Part shown: positions 7,430 to 15,826 of the stretch, one piece after another
How positions within the stretch are numbered: the stretch's first letter is position 1
How the letters are laid out: the number at the start of each line of letters is the position of its first letter
NCBI GenBank assembly: GCA_035063765.1
Contig: JAPSFT010000022.1
Span: forward strand, 1-64,000
Origin: Deltaproteobacteria bacterium
GTDB taxonomy: Bacteria; Myxococcota_A; UBA9160; PR03
Direction: 5' to 3'
DNA length: 64,000 nucleotides
Notes under the pieces: generated by a model
What the model was told of the DNA's origin: nothing
The model's input: the letters and a program-made list of their open reading frames with translations, nothing else
Database searches by the model: none
Position numbers and translations under genes: made by a program

Positions 7430-8268
7430 GGACCACACGGATCGGATGCACCGCCCTGGCGCTCGCGCTCGGGCTCGCCGGCGCGGCGAGCGCCGGGAAT
7501 CCGGACCCCGCGAGCCGGAAGGAGGCGGTGGTGGCGGCCTTCGGGCAGGTGGAGGTCTGTCAGGGGCCGCCGAACGAGGGCGGCGTCTGCGTCGACGACG
7601 CCGAGTGCGACACACCCGGCAACACGGGCCCTCCGACCGGGACCTGCTCGGGCGTGCGCGGGGCGCGGCTCGTCGCGCGCGGGTCGCTCACGGTGATCGC
7701 CGACACGGTGCTCGCGCCGGTGCTGCCGCTCGCCGACCCCTTCCTCGAGGGGGATCCCGCGGCGCCCTGCACCGGCTGCGAGGGCCAGCCCGGCCGGAGC
7801 AGCTACACGCTGCTGCTCGAGTTCACCCGCAACGGCAAGCGCTTCACCTTCGCCGAGACCTACCAGGGCGTGCAGCAGGACAGCGTGAGCTCCTTCGACG
7901 GCCAGCTTCCCGGCGGCGCCGGCATCCCGGACTGGAACGTCGGCGCCTTCGAGACCACGGTGGTGAACGGCTTCGAGACCTCGCCCGACTACAAGATCCG
8001 CTTCGCGCTCCTGCCGCCGGCGGCCTCCGCGGCGATCGCCGCGGCGCTCGGCGAGCCGGGCAAGGTGCCGGTCGTGCTCGAGGCCGAGGAGGTGCCGGCG
8101 TGCACCGATCCGGCCGCCTGCCACCACTGCACGGCGTCGGGCAGCGACGAGTGCCTGGTCGACAACACCCAGTGGTCGAAGCACTCGGACCCGAGCGACG
8201 CGCTCGCGAGCGTGCGCCAGCTCAAGATCGGGATCGGCTTCATCGATCCTCCGCCGCCGGCGCCGTGA
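7426..8268 (+). CDS. secreted cysteine-containing protein, unknown
   Basis: A 280-residue protein with a clear signal peptide (cleavage near AASAG, residue 23). The mature part has ten Cys in pairs (VCQG, VCVDD, ECDTPG, PCTGCEGQ, ACTDPAACHHC), suggesting several disulfides or metal binding. The VCVDDAECDTPG segment resembles the short Cys-rich motifs of exported proteins in Myxococcota-like genomes. It overlaps lnt by 4 nt upstream and the cyclase gene downstream (GTGA). No enzyme motif is seen. Confidence 0.75.
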   Translation: MRTTRIGCTALALALGLAGAASAGNPDPASRKEAVVAAFGQVEVCQGPPNEGGVCVDDAECDTPGNTGPPTGTCSGVRGARLVARGSLTVIADTVLAPVLPLADPFLEGDPAAPCTGCEGQPGRSSYTLLLEFTRNGKRFTFAETYQGVQQDSVSSFDGQLPGGAGIPDWNVGAFETTVVNGFETSPDYKIRFALLPPAASAAIAAALGEPGKVPVVLEAEEVPACTDPAACHHCTASGSDECLVDNTQWSKHSDPSDALASVRQLKIGIGFIDPPPPAP

Positions 8269-10622
8269 AGCGGCTGCGCGCGCGCGAGCGGGTCTTCCTC
8301 GCCGGCGTGCTCGGGGTGTTCGGGGTCTGCCTGCTCCTGCACCTCGACCGCATGCTGCGCGGCGAGCTGGCGTGGATCCCCACCTACGTCCACGCCGCCG
8401 AGAGCGAGACCCACCATCCGCGCGTGCGCGGCTTCTGGAACGGCCCCGCGCAGGACGCGCCGGGGCTCACGGCAGGCGACCGGATCCTCCGGATCGGCAA
8501 CGCCGACGCGCGCGGGCTCGGCGCGCTCGGCTTCGTGGCCACCGTCTACCAGCAGGCCGCCGGGGGCCTCGCCGTGCCCGTCCGCTACGCGCGCGGCCAC
8601 GAGACCGGCAGCACGGTCCTGCACCTGAGCCCGGTCCCGTACCCGTGGCGCAAGACGCTCATGGCGCTCGCCCTGGTGACGGTGGGCACCCTCGTCTTCT
8701 GGCGCCTGCGCGGCGGCCCGACCGCGCGCCTGTTCCTGCTCGCGGCGACCGGCTACGCGCTCAACTGGACCGACTTCTGGGGCGGCCCGCCCGCCCAGAC
8801 CTACGCGGCGGTCGCCGCCTTCGGGCTCGGCATGGCGGTGGCGCTCCCGCTCACGCTGCGCCTGACCCTGCTGGTGCCCGACGAGCTGGCCCGCCACGAC
8901 CGCGTGGCGCGCCTCGCGCCCTGGGGCTTCGCGGTCGTCGCCGTCGCGCTCACCTCGTGGGCCTTCGCCACGCCCTTCTCGCCGGGGATCGGCCTGCCAC
9001 TCAACCACGCGACGACGCTGGCCTGGATCGTGACGATGCTGGTCGTCCTCGCCTCCCGCTATCGCCGCGCCAGCGCGGGCGGCCGGCGCCAGATCAAGTG
9101 GGTGCTGCTCGGCTTCTACGTGGGCCTCGTGCCGGCGCTCGCCGGGAGCGTGCTCACGCTCGTGGAGCCGCGCCTGTGGTGGCTCTACCAGGCGGGGCTC
9201 GCCACCGCGATCGCGATCCCGATCGGACTCGCCGTCGCGCTCACGCGCCACCAGCTCTTCGACGTCGACCGCCTGATCACGGCCGCCGCGTCCTACACCG
9301 TGCTGTCGGTGCTGCTACTGGCGGGCCTCCTGGGGCTCGCGCCGCGCCTCGCCCACACGGGCGCCGGCGTGGTCGACCCGACGCTCACGCAGGCCGGCGT
9401 GTCGCTCGCCGTCGCGGGGCTGGTGTTCGCGAGCCGGCCCCGGGTCGAGGGCCGCATCGGGCACTGGCTCTTCCCCGAGCGGCGCGCGCTCGAGCAGGAC
9501 GCGCAGCGGCTCCGCACGGACCTCGCCCGCTGCAGCAAGCCCTCGGAGCTCCTGACGCTGCTCGGGGAGCGGCTCCAGACGCTGCTGCGGCTCGCCACGG
9601 CGGCGATCTACGCGCGTACGGACGGAGCGCTGGTGCCGGTCTTCGCGCACGGGCGCGCGATCGCGCCGGCGCTCGATCCCGGCGGAACGCTCGTCGCGCG
9701 CCTCGCGCGCCAGCGCGAGGCGGTGCGCACCGTCGAGCTCGGTCGCGACGAGGCGGCGCCCGCCGAGCGCGCCGCGCTCGCGGCAATGGGCGTCGAGGTC
9801 CTGCTGCCCCTCTGCGTGGGCCCCCGCCTCGAGGGCGTGGTCTGCCTCGGCGAGAAGGGCTCGGGCGACGTCTTCACGGCCACCGACCGCGCGCTGCTCG
9901 AGACCATCGTGGACCGCGCCGCTGGCTCCCTCGAGCGCTTCGCCGACGCCGAGCGCCAGCGCCAGGAGCGCGAGATGCACGAGCGCCTGCGCCGCTACGT
10001 GCCCGGCACGCTGGCCGAGGAGATCACGAGCGGGGCCGCCCTCGAGCCCGAGGAGCGCGAGGTGACGGTGCTCTTCGTCGACATCCGCGGCTACAGCCGC
10101 TACGCGCTGCCGCTCGGCGCGAGCGAGGTCTTCTCGACCGTGAACCGCTACACGGAATCGGTGTCGGCCGCGGTGCGAGCCGGCGGCGGCACGGTGGTCG
10201 AGTTCAACGGCGACGGCATGATGGCCGTCTTCGGCGCCCCGCGGGAGCTTCCCGCCAAGGAGCGCGCCGCCGTCGAGACCGCGCAGCGGATCGGGGCGGC
10301 GATGGAGGCGCTCGCGCTCGACGGCGCGGCGGAGCGGCGCCTCGCCGTGGGCGTCGGCATCGCGACCGGCCCCGCCTACGTGGGCAACCTCCGGGCGGTG
10401 GACCGCCTGATCTGGAGCGCGATCGGCAACACCACGAACCTCGCGGCGCGGCTCCAGGCGCTGACCCGCGAGATCGGTGCGGCGATCGTGCTGGACGGCC
10501 CGACCTGGGCGGCGGCGGGCCCCGAGGCCTGCGCCCGCTTCGTGGCGCGCCCGGGCGTCGCCATTCGCGGGCGCGACGAGCCGGTGGACGTGTACGCGCT
10601 CCCGGTGGAGGAGGTGGCATGA
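8265..10622 (+). CDS. membrane adenylate/guanylate cyclase, PDZ-like + multi-TM + GAF-like
   Basis: A 785-residue protein. An N-terminal TM helix is followed by a periplasmic PDZ-like segment (about 65-110, APGLTAGDRILRIGN). Next comes a block of about seven to eight TM helices (about 130-390), a GAF-like region (about 430-560) and a C-terminal class III cyclase domain (about 595-775). The cyclase metal Asp residues are seen in VTVLFVDIRGYSRYA and FNGDGMMAVFGAP, and the nucleotide segment in IWSAIGNTTNLAARLQ. Asn replaces the usual Lys/Glu before GDG, so substrate choice (ATP or GTP) is uncertain. The GTG start overlaps the previous stop. It probably converts an envelope signal into a cyclic nucleotide. 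Confidence 0.88.
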   Translation: MKRLRARERVFLAGVLGVFGVCLLLHLDRMLRGELAWIPTYVHAAESETHHPRVRGFWNGPAQDAPGLTAGDRILRIGNADARGLGALGFVATVYQQAAGGLAVPVRYARGHETGSTVLHLSPVPYPWRKTLMALALVTVGTLVFWRLRGGPTARLFLLAATGYALNWTDFWGGPPAQTYAAVAAFGLGMAVALPLTLRLTLLVPDELARHDRVARLAPWGFAVVAVALTSWAFATPFSPGIGLPLNHATTLAWIVTMLVVLASRYRRASAGGRRQIKWVLLGFYVGLVPALAGSVLTLVEPRLWWLYQAGLATAIAIPIGLAVALTRHQLFDVDRLITAAASYTVLSVLLLAGLLGLAPRLAHTGAGVVDPTLTQAGVSLAVAGLVFASRPRVEGRIGHWLFPERRALEQDAQRLRTDLARCSKPSELLTLLGERLQTLLRLATAAIYARTDGALVPVFAHGRAIAPALDPGGTLVARLARQREAVRTVELGRDEAAPAERAALAAMGVEVLLPLCVGPRLEGVVCLGEKGSGDVFTATDRALLETIVDRAAGSLERFADAERQRQEREMHERLRRYVPGTLAEEITSGAALEPEEREVTVLFVDIRGYSRYALPLGASEVFSTVNRYTESVSAAVRAGGGTVVEFNGDGMMAVFGAPRELPAKERAAVETAQRIGAAMEALALDGAAERRLAVGVGIATGPAYVGNLRAVDRLIWSAIGNTTNLAARLQALTREIGAAIVLDGPTWAAAGPEACARFVARPGVAIRGRDEPVDVYALPVEEVA

Positions 10623-11779
10623 GGATCCCGACGGGACGGGCATGGCTGGGGATCGGTCTGCTCGCCGTGACGGCAGGCGCCGCGTGGGGCGCCGAGCCCG
10701 AGCCGAACGACGACCGCGCGGCGGCGCCCTCGCTCTCGGGCGGCCTCGCGCTGGGCGCCTTCGCGCCGAGCGGGGTCGCCGTGGTGGACGGCACGCTCGG
10801 CGACGGCGACATCGACCACTTCGCGTTCGGTGTGCGCGCCGGCGAGCCGCTGAGCCTGGCGCTCTTCGAGGACGCGAAGGGCGAGCTCCACGATGCGCTG
10901 CTCGTGGTCTTCGACGGCGCGGGCACGGAGATCGCGAGCAACGACGACGGCGGGCCGGGCTTCTTCGCCCGACTCGGGCTCGTGCCGGCCGCCGACGACG
11001 AGTGGACCGTCGCGGTGACGCGCGCCCCCGACGCCGCCCGTGACGGCGACTTCGGCGCACCCTTCGACTACCGGCTGGTGGCGGCCGTGGCCGGCCCCGG
11101 CGCGCTGCCGGACGCCGACGCCCCGCCCGGCACGCAGGGCGCGAACGACTCCGACGCGAGCGCGCAGCCGCTCGGCGGGGCCGTCGCGGTGGTCACGGGG
11201 ACGCTCGTCCCGGGCGACCGCGACGTCTTCTCGCTCCCGGTGGCGGCCTCGGACCTCGTCACGGTGTCGGTCTTCGAGCCCGGGAGCGGCGAGCTCCACG
11301 ACTCCGTGCTCGCGCTGCGGCGCGCGGGCAGCGAGCTCGCCGCCGACGACGACGCCGGGCCGGGGCTGCTCTCGAACCTGGTGCGACGCGCGGGCGCGGG
11401 CGAGGCCGGCACCTGGCAGGTGGAGGTGAGCGGCTTCGCGAGCCCGGCCTCCGCACCCCACCAGCAGGCCTTCACCTACCAGCTCGTGGTCGTGGCCACC
11501 GGCGACACGCCGGCGCCGCGCACCTGCGACGCCAACGGCGACGCGGCGGTCGACCGCCTCGACCTCGACGCGATCTTCGCGGCGCGCGGCTCGCCCGCCG
11601 CGGGGCCCGGCGACCCGCGCGACGCCGACGGCGACGGCACGATCACCGTGCTCGACGCGCGCCGCTGCACCCTCTCTTGCGACCGGCCGGACTGCGCGCC
11701 GGCGCCGTCGTGCGGCGTCGGCGCCGAGCTGGTACTCGCGCTCGTGCCGCTCGGCGCGTGGCTGCGGAGGCGGCGATGA
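10619..11779 (+). CDS. secreted protein with two PPC-type domains, dockerin-type repeat and Arg-rich anchor tail
   Basis: A 386-residue protein with a signal peptide (cleaved after AAWGA). Two repeats each carry D(I/R)DxF and ELHDxxL patterns typical of bacterial pre-peptidase C-terminal beta-sandwich domains (about 28-160 and 170-300). A dockerin type I-like stretch follows: CDANGDAAVDRLDLDAIF and then DADGDGTITVLDARRC, i.e. two Ca-binding loop-helix segments (about 305-355). The C-terminus GAELVLALVPLGAWLRRRR is a hydrophobic helix plus Arg cluster, like a sorting tail without the PEP motif. ATGA overlap with the cyclase gene. The neighbouring gene encodes a cohesin-like protein. Confidence 0.8.
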   Translation: MRIPTGRAWLGIGLLAVTAGAAWGAEPEPNDDRAAAPSLSGGLALGAFAPSGVAVVDGTLGDGDIDHFAFGVRAGEPLSLALFEDAKGELHDALLVVFDGAGTEIASNDDGGPGFFARLGLVPAADDEWTVAVTRAPDAARDGDFGAPFDYRLVAAVAGPGALPDADAPPGTQGANDSDASAQPLGGAVAVVTGTLVPGDRDVFSLPVAASDLVTVSVFEPGSGELHDSVLALRRAGSELAADDDAGPGLLSNLVRRAGAGEAGTWQVEVSGFASPASAPHQQAFTYQLVVVATGDTPAPRTCDANGDAAVDRLDLDAIFAARGSPAAGPGDPRDADGDGTITVLDARRCTLSCDRPDCAPAPSCGVGAELVLALVPLGAWLRRRR

Positions 11780-11799
11780 GCACTCGAGGAGGACGCGAC

Positions 11800-12420
11800 A
11801 TGCAGGACCGGAGCCTGGGGGTGCGAGCTCGCTGCCGGCGGGCGGCGGTGCTCGCGACGGCGGCGCTCGTGACGGTCCCGGCCTGGCTCGCGGCAGCGCC
11901 GGCGGGCGCCGTCTCGCTCGGGCTCTCGCCGCCCGCGGTGAGCCCCGTGCCGGGCGGCTCGTTCAGCGTCGACCTGCTCGTCGCGGACCTCGGCGGCACC
12001 GTCGTCGGCGCCTTCGACGTGACGCTCGGCTTCGACCCGCTGGCGCTCGCCGTCACCGGCGTGAGCTTCGACGTAGAGCTCGGCGCGATCCCGGCCGAGG
12101 CGAGCGCCGAGGCGATCGCTGGCAGCGGCACGCTCTCGCTCGCCGGGTTCTCGCTCCTCCCGGCGGCCGCGCTCGAGGCCCTCCAGGGCGACCCGGTCCG
12201 GCTCGCCACGATCGTGTTCGGGGTGACGAGCGCGGCGCCGAGCGCGATCACGATCACGGCGGCGCTGCTCGGCGACGGCGCGGGCGCACCGATCACGCTC
12301 ACCGCACCCCCATCCGGCACGAACGTGACACCGATTCCGGAGCCGGCGGGCACCCTGCTCTTCGGGTCGGGCCTCTGCCTGGCGGCCGTCGTCTCGCGGA
12401 GGCGCGCAGCGCCTGCCTGA
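11800..12420 (+). CDS. cohesin-like domain protein with PEP-CTERM anchor
   Basis: After a signal peptide (mature start near GAVSLGLSP) lies one domain of about 130 residues with the layout of bacterial cohesins: SPVPGGSFSVDLLVADL, FDVTLGFDPLALAVTGVSF, then IVFGVTSAAPSAITI. It ends in IPEPAGTLLFGSGLCLAAVV followed by SRRR, a PEP-CTERM sorting signal. ATG 11800 is chosen because GAGGAGG sits 7 nt upstream; ATG 11776 overlaps the previous stop. It is probably displayed on the cell surface. The upstream neighbour carries a dockerin-type segment, so the two may bind each other. Confidence 0.8.
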   Translation: MQDRSLGVRARCRRAAVLATAALVTVPAWLAAAPAGAVSLGLSPPAVSPVPGGSFSVDLLVADLGGTVVGAFDVTLGFDPLALAVTGVSFDVELGAIPAEASAEAIAGSGTLSLAGFSLLPAAALEALQGDPVRLATIVFGVTSAAPSAITITAALLGDGAGAPITLTAPPSGTNVTPIPEPAGTLLFGSGLCLAAVVSRRRAAPA

Positions 12421-12455
12421 GCGTTGACGGGGCCGGCGGCCGGAGCTATCGGGCG

Positions 12456-13544
12456 ATGGCCATGGCTCCCGCCGCCGCCTGCCCGAGCGCCGTCGCCGTC
12501 GCGCTGCTCACCGGCGTGCTGCTGCTCGGCTGCTCGCGGGCGGTGAACGTCGCCGGCGCGGCGTCGGACGGCCTCGTCTTCGTGCGCCAGACTCCCAGCG
12601 GCACCGACCTCTTCCGCGCGCGGCTCTCCGATGGCGCGATCGAGCGCCTGACCCGCACGCCCGGCCGCAACGAGGACTGGCCCGACTGGTCGGATCGGGC
12701 GGGCCGGCTCGCCTTCCTGAGCGGGCCCGCCGGCGGGAGTCCCACCTGGGACCTGCTGGTCTGGTCCGCTGCGCGCCGGGACCAGGCCGCCGTCTTCGTG
12801 CAAGGCCGGAGCGAGTACTTCCTCGACTGGTCGCCCGCCGCGCCGCTCCTCGCCTATTCCCATCAGACCGGGGCCGGGGATTTCGTCGTGGCCCAGATCG
12901 ACGTCGCGAACGGGACGCGGCAGCAGCTCGCGAGCGCGAGCGGCGGTGCCTTCCTGGCACGGCCCTCGTTCTCCTTCGACGGCCGGCGCCTCGTGGCGCA
13001 GCGGATCGAAGGCGGCCTGAGCCAGCTCCTGATCCTCGCGCCGGGCGAGCCACCGCGCCGCGTGCTCGAGACGAGCGCCTACGACGACCACGGCCGCTTC
13101 ACCCGCGACGACGCCTGGATCGCCTTCGACCGGCGCTCCTCCCGGCACGCGCCCGCCGACCTCATGCTCGTGCGGCCCGACGGCAGCGAGACACGCAACC
13201 TGACCAACAGCCCCGACCTCGACGAGCATTCGCCGCGCGTCTCACCGGTCCGCGACGAGCTCACCTTCGTCTCGGACCGCAGCGGCACGAACGACGTCTA
13301 CGTCGTCGGGTATCCCGGTGGTGAGGCGCGCAACCTGACCCACACGCCCGACACGAGCGAGTGGATGCCGCAGTTCTCGCCGGACGGTGAGCGGATCGTG
13401 TTCGTGATCCTGCCCGGGGGCTTCCGCGCCGACCGCGACCGCCTCGACTACGGTACGGCGCGGATCGCGGTCGTGGACCGCGAGGGCCGCCGGCTCTTCG
13501 AGACGAACGGGATCGATCCCGACTGGATGCCGGCCTGGGAGTGA
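12456..13544 (+). CDS. TolB-like beta-propeller lipoprotein
   Basis: A 362-residue protein with a lipoprotein signal (VLLLGCSRA, lipobox Cys at about residue 26) and repeated PD40/WD40-like blades: DWPDWSDRAGRLAF, RPSFSFDGRRL, SPRVSPVRDELTFVSDRSG, MPQFSPDGERIVF. Such TolB-type propellers act as periplasmic binding scaffolds or sensors. There is no peptidase domain, so it is not a DPP-type enzyme. It follows the cohesin-like gene by 35 nt on the same strand and is convergent with the sugar dehydrogenase-like gene. Confidence 0.85.
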   Translation: MAMAPAAACPSAVAVALLTGVLLLGCSRAVNVAGAASDGLVFVRQTPSGTDLFRARLSDGAIERLTRTPGRNEDWPDWSDRAGRLAFLSGPAGGSPTWDLLVWSAARRDQAAVFVQGRSEYFLDWSPAAPLLAYSHQTGAGDFVVAQIDVANGTRQQLASASGGAFLARPSFSFDGRRLVAQRIEGGLSQLLILAPGEPPRRVLETSAYDDHGRFTRDDAWIAFDRRSSRHAPADLMLVRPDGSETRNLTNSPDLDEHSPRVSPVRDELTFVSDRSGTNDVYVVGYPGGEARNLTHTPDTSEWMPQFSPDGERIVFVILPGGFRADRDRLDYGTARIAVVDREGRRLFETNGIDPDWMPAWE

Positions 13545-13550
13545 GAGGTC

Positions 13551-14786
13551 CTAACGGACCCGTTCGTTGCGCCGGCGCCGGAGCGCAGCGAGCGACCCGA
13601 GCGCGGCGGCGGCGACGGCAGCGGCTCCCGCGCCCGGCTCCGGCACCAGCCGGAACAGCTCGCCGCCGGCGTCCACGAAGTAGAGCTCCCCGAAGCCGTC
13701 CTCGGCGATCGCGGTGATGTCCTCGATCTCGGCGCCCTGCGGCGTGACGTCGATCGTGCCGGTGCGCTCGACGACCTCCTCGGCTTCACCGGTCGACCGG
13801 TTCCAGCGCAGGCTCCAGATCTTGTGGCGGCAGTAGTCGGCGAAGAGGTAGAGGCCGTCGAGCGCCGGGTAGGCGCTACCGCGGTACACCGAGCCACCCG
13901 TCACCGATCCGCTGCACCAGCCCGAGCCGACGTGCGCGTACTCGAAGACCGGCCTCACCAGGCTCGGGTCGCCGCAGGGCAGCGCGGGCCTCGAGTCGTA
14001 GCAACTGCTCCCCTCCTCGACGTCCCAGCCGTAGTTCCGGCCGCCCGGGCTGTCGGCCCGCTCGACGTCGATCTCTTCGAAGGCGTTCTGGCCGACGTCG
14101 CCGATGTAGAGGTCGGCGGTCTCGCGGTCGAAGGAGAAGCGGAACGGGTTGCGCAGGCCCTTGGCCCAGTGCTCGGGCTCCCAGGGCACCGACACGTCGT
14201 CGAGGTCGAAGCGCAGCATCTTGCCGAAGTCCTGGGCGTCGTCCTGCGCACGATCCCCGCCGCCGCCGCCGCCGTCGCCGAGCCCGAGGTAGAGCCAGCC
14301 GTCGCGGATCGCGAGCGTCCCGCCGTTGTGGTTCGCCGCAGGTTGGTCGAGCTGGTAGAGGATCTGCTCGCTGGCCTCGTTGGCGTCGTTCGAGGTGGCC
14401 GGAGTGCCGGTCACGATGAAGCGCGAGAGGCGGCTCTCGAGGTCTCCCCCGGCCGTGGCGTCGGGAGCCGTGTAGTACACGAAGAACTGTCCGCTGTCGT
14501 AGAAGTCGGGGGCGAAGGCGAGGCCCAGGAGCCCGCCTTCGCCGTTGGTCTCGACGTCCCCTCGGATGTCGAGGAAGGCGCCGGGCAGCACGGAGCCGTT
14601 CTGCAGGACCCGGATCGTGCCCGCGCGCTCGACGATGAAGAGCCGCGCGTCGCCGGGCGGAGCCGCCACGGTCATCGGAGCGTCGAGGTCCGTCGCCACG
14701 CGCTCGGCGGACAGCTCCTGGGAACGAGCGGCGGCGGCGCCAAGGGTAAGGGCCAGGGCGATCATGGAGGCGAAGCGCGGGCTCAT
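13551..14786 (-). CDS. PQQ-type sugar dehydrogenase-like propeller with PEP-CTERM tail
   Basis: A 411-residue exported protein (signal peptide to about residue 22) of the glucose/sorbosone dehydrogenase beta-propeller family. It shows RLFIVERAGTIRVL, GEGGLLGLAFAPDF, NHNGGTLAIRDGWLYLGLGDGG, KGLRNPFRFSFD, IGDVGQNAFEEID and LFADYC. The His/Arg positions expected for PQQ and Ca binding (NHNGG, GLRNP) are present. The C-terminus VPEPGAGAAAVAAAALG followed by RRRR is a PEP-CTERM anchor, so it is probably surface-bound. The substrate is unknown. Confidence 0.87.
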   Translation of the reverse strand: MSPRFASMIALALTLGAAAARSQELSAERVATDLDAPMTVAAPPGDARLFIVERAGTIRVLQNGSVLPGAFLDIRGDVETNGEGGLLGLAFAPDFYDSGQFFVYYTAPDATAGGDLESRLSRFIVTGTPATSNDANEASEQILYQLDQPAANHNGGTLAIRDGWLYLGLGDGGGGGGDRAQDDAQDFGKMLRFDLDDVSVPWEPEHWAKGLRNPFRFSFDRETADLYIGDVGQNAFEEIDVERADSPGGRNYGWDVEEGSSCYDSRPALPCGDPSLVRPVFEYAHVGSGWCSGSVTGGSVYRGSAYPALDGLYLFADYCRHKIWSLRWNRSTGEAEEVVERTGTIDVTPQGAEIEDITAIAEDGFGELYFVDAGGELFRLVPEPGAGAAAVAAAALGSLAALRRRRNERVR

Positions 14787-14916
14787 GGGTCCCTCCTGAC
14801 TGACGGACTGACTGCCTGCGCAGGGTAGCCTCGAGCCCGCGGGGCCGTCTCGCCCCGGGCCGCCCCGTCCCGGCCTGTCCCGTTCCGGCCCCCGGCGCTA
14901 GCTTGCCCGGCTCCGC

Positions 14917-14994
14917 GGTGGGCGTAGCTCAGTCGGTTAGAGCGCCAGGTTGTGGCCCTGGAGGTCGGGGGTTCAAGTCCCCTCGCTCACCCCA
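14917..14994 (+). tRNA. tRNA-His (anticodon GTG)
   Basis: Acceptor GTGGGCG pairs with CGCTCAC, with the extra G at position -1 (14917) opposite C73 that marks tRNA-His. The anticodon stem is CCAGG/CCTGG with loop TTGTGGC (GTG), the T loop is TTCAAGT, and CCA is encoded at 14992-14994. Confidence 0.97.
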
Positions 14995-15152
14995 AGCAAC
15001 TCCGCGAATCGTCGAAGGTTCTTCGATCCGCGCCAATCTGACACTGCCCGGAGTCGGGCCAAACTCGGGCCACCGGGCGGGCGCCATGCGGGCGAGCAGG
15101 TCGAGGGCCCGGGTCCCCTCGCACGTCCCGGAGATCCCTGCGCGGCCGGTCC

Positions 15153-15611
15153 TCAGGCCGCGCCGAAGCGCGCCCCGGCGAGGCCGAGGCCCTCGGCGCA
15201 GTGGGGCCCGCCCCAGTGCTCGACGACCTTGCCATCGCGCATGCGCAGGATCGCGGTGCCGTTGATCGTGACGGGCCGGCCCGAGGGCGGGACGCCGAAG
15301 AAGGGCGCGCCGGTGTGGGTGCCCGTGAGCGTCCAGTTCGAGACGACGAGATCGCCGGACTGGATCAGCAGCTCGACGCGGAAGCGCATGTCCGGGAAGG
15401 CCGCGCGCGCGGAGGCCCAGTAGCTCCGCTCGTGGCCGCGGATGTCGCCGGCGGCGCCCTCCGGGTTCACGCGCGCGCTCACGTGGGTCCGGAACTCCGG
15501 CGCGAAGGTGTCGAAGACGGCGTCGAAGTCGCCGGCGGCCATGCGCGCGCTGTAGGCGCCGAGGGTGCGCAGGTCGGCCGCGCTCGCGGCCGCGTCGGTC
15601 TGGACGATCAT
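15153..15611 (-). CDS. SnoaL-like polyketide cyclase/ester cyclase family protein
   Basis: A 152-residue NTF2-fold protein. MAAGDFDAVFDTFAPEFRTH, GHERSYWASARAAFPDMRFRVELLIQSGD and WTLTGTHTGAPFFGVPPSGRPVTINGTAILRMRDGKVVEHW together match the SnoaL/ester-cyclase pattern. No signal peptide, so cytoplasmic. ATG 15611 is chosen as the first Met of the domain. It diverges from the threonine dehydratase-like gene. The substrate cannot be read from sequence. Confidence 0.88.
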   Translation of the reverse strand: MIVQTDAAASAADLRTLGAYSARMAAGDFDAVFDTFAPEFRTHVSARVNPEGAAGDIRGHERSYWASARAAFPDMRFRVELLIQSGDLVVSNWTLTGTHTGAPFFGVPPSGRPVTINGTAILRMRDGKVVEHWGGPHCAEGLGLAGARFGAA

Positions 15612-15826
15612 GGCTCCTCCGGGATCGGGTGCTGCGGGATCGTACCTGCCTCCGTACCGTCCCGCGCACGAGCCCGGTTGCCGGCCCCGCCGTGGGTCTC
15701 TCCGACGGGAGCCCGGACGGGAGCGCAGCACCGGACGTGGTAGCGTCCGCGCATGGCGCCGCCCCCCGCGCTCCCATCGCACTCCCCGCGCTGCCCGGGG
15801 CGCGCGGAGCCGCGGGAGGCGCCCCA

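Noticed and set aside
5639-7615. 658-codon minus-strand frame over lnt
   Set aside because: Antisense artefact of high GC; the plus strand has all Lnt catalytic residues.
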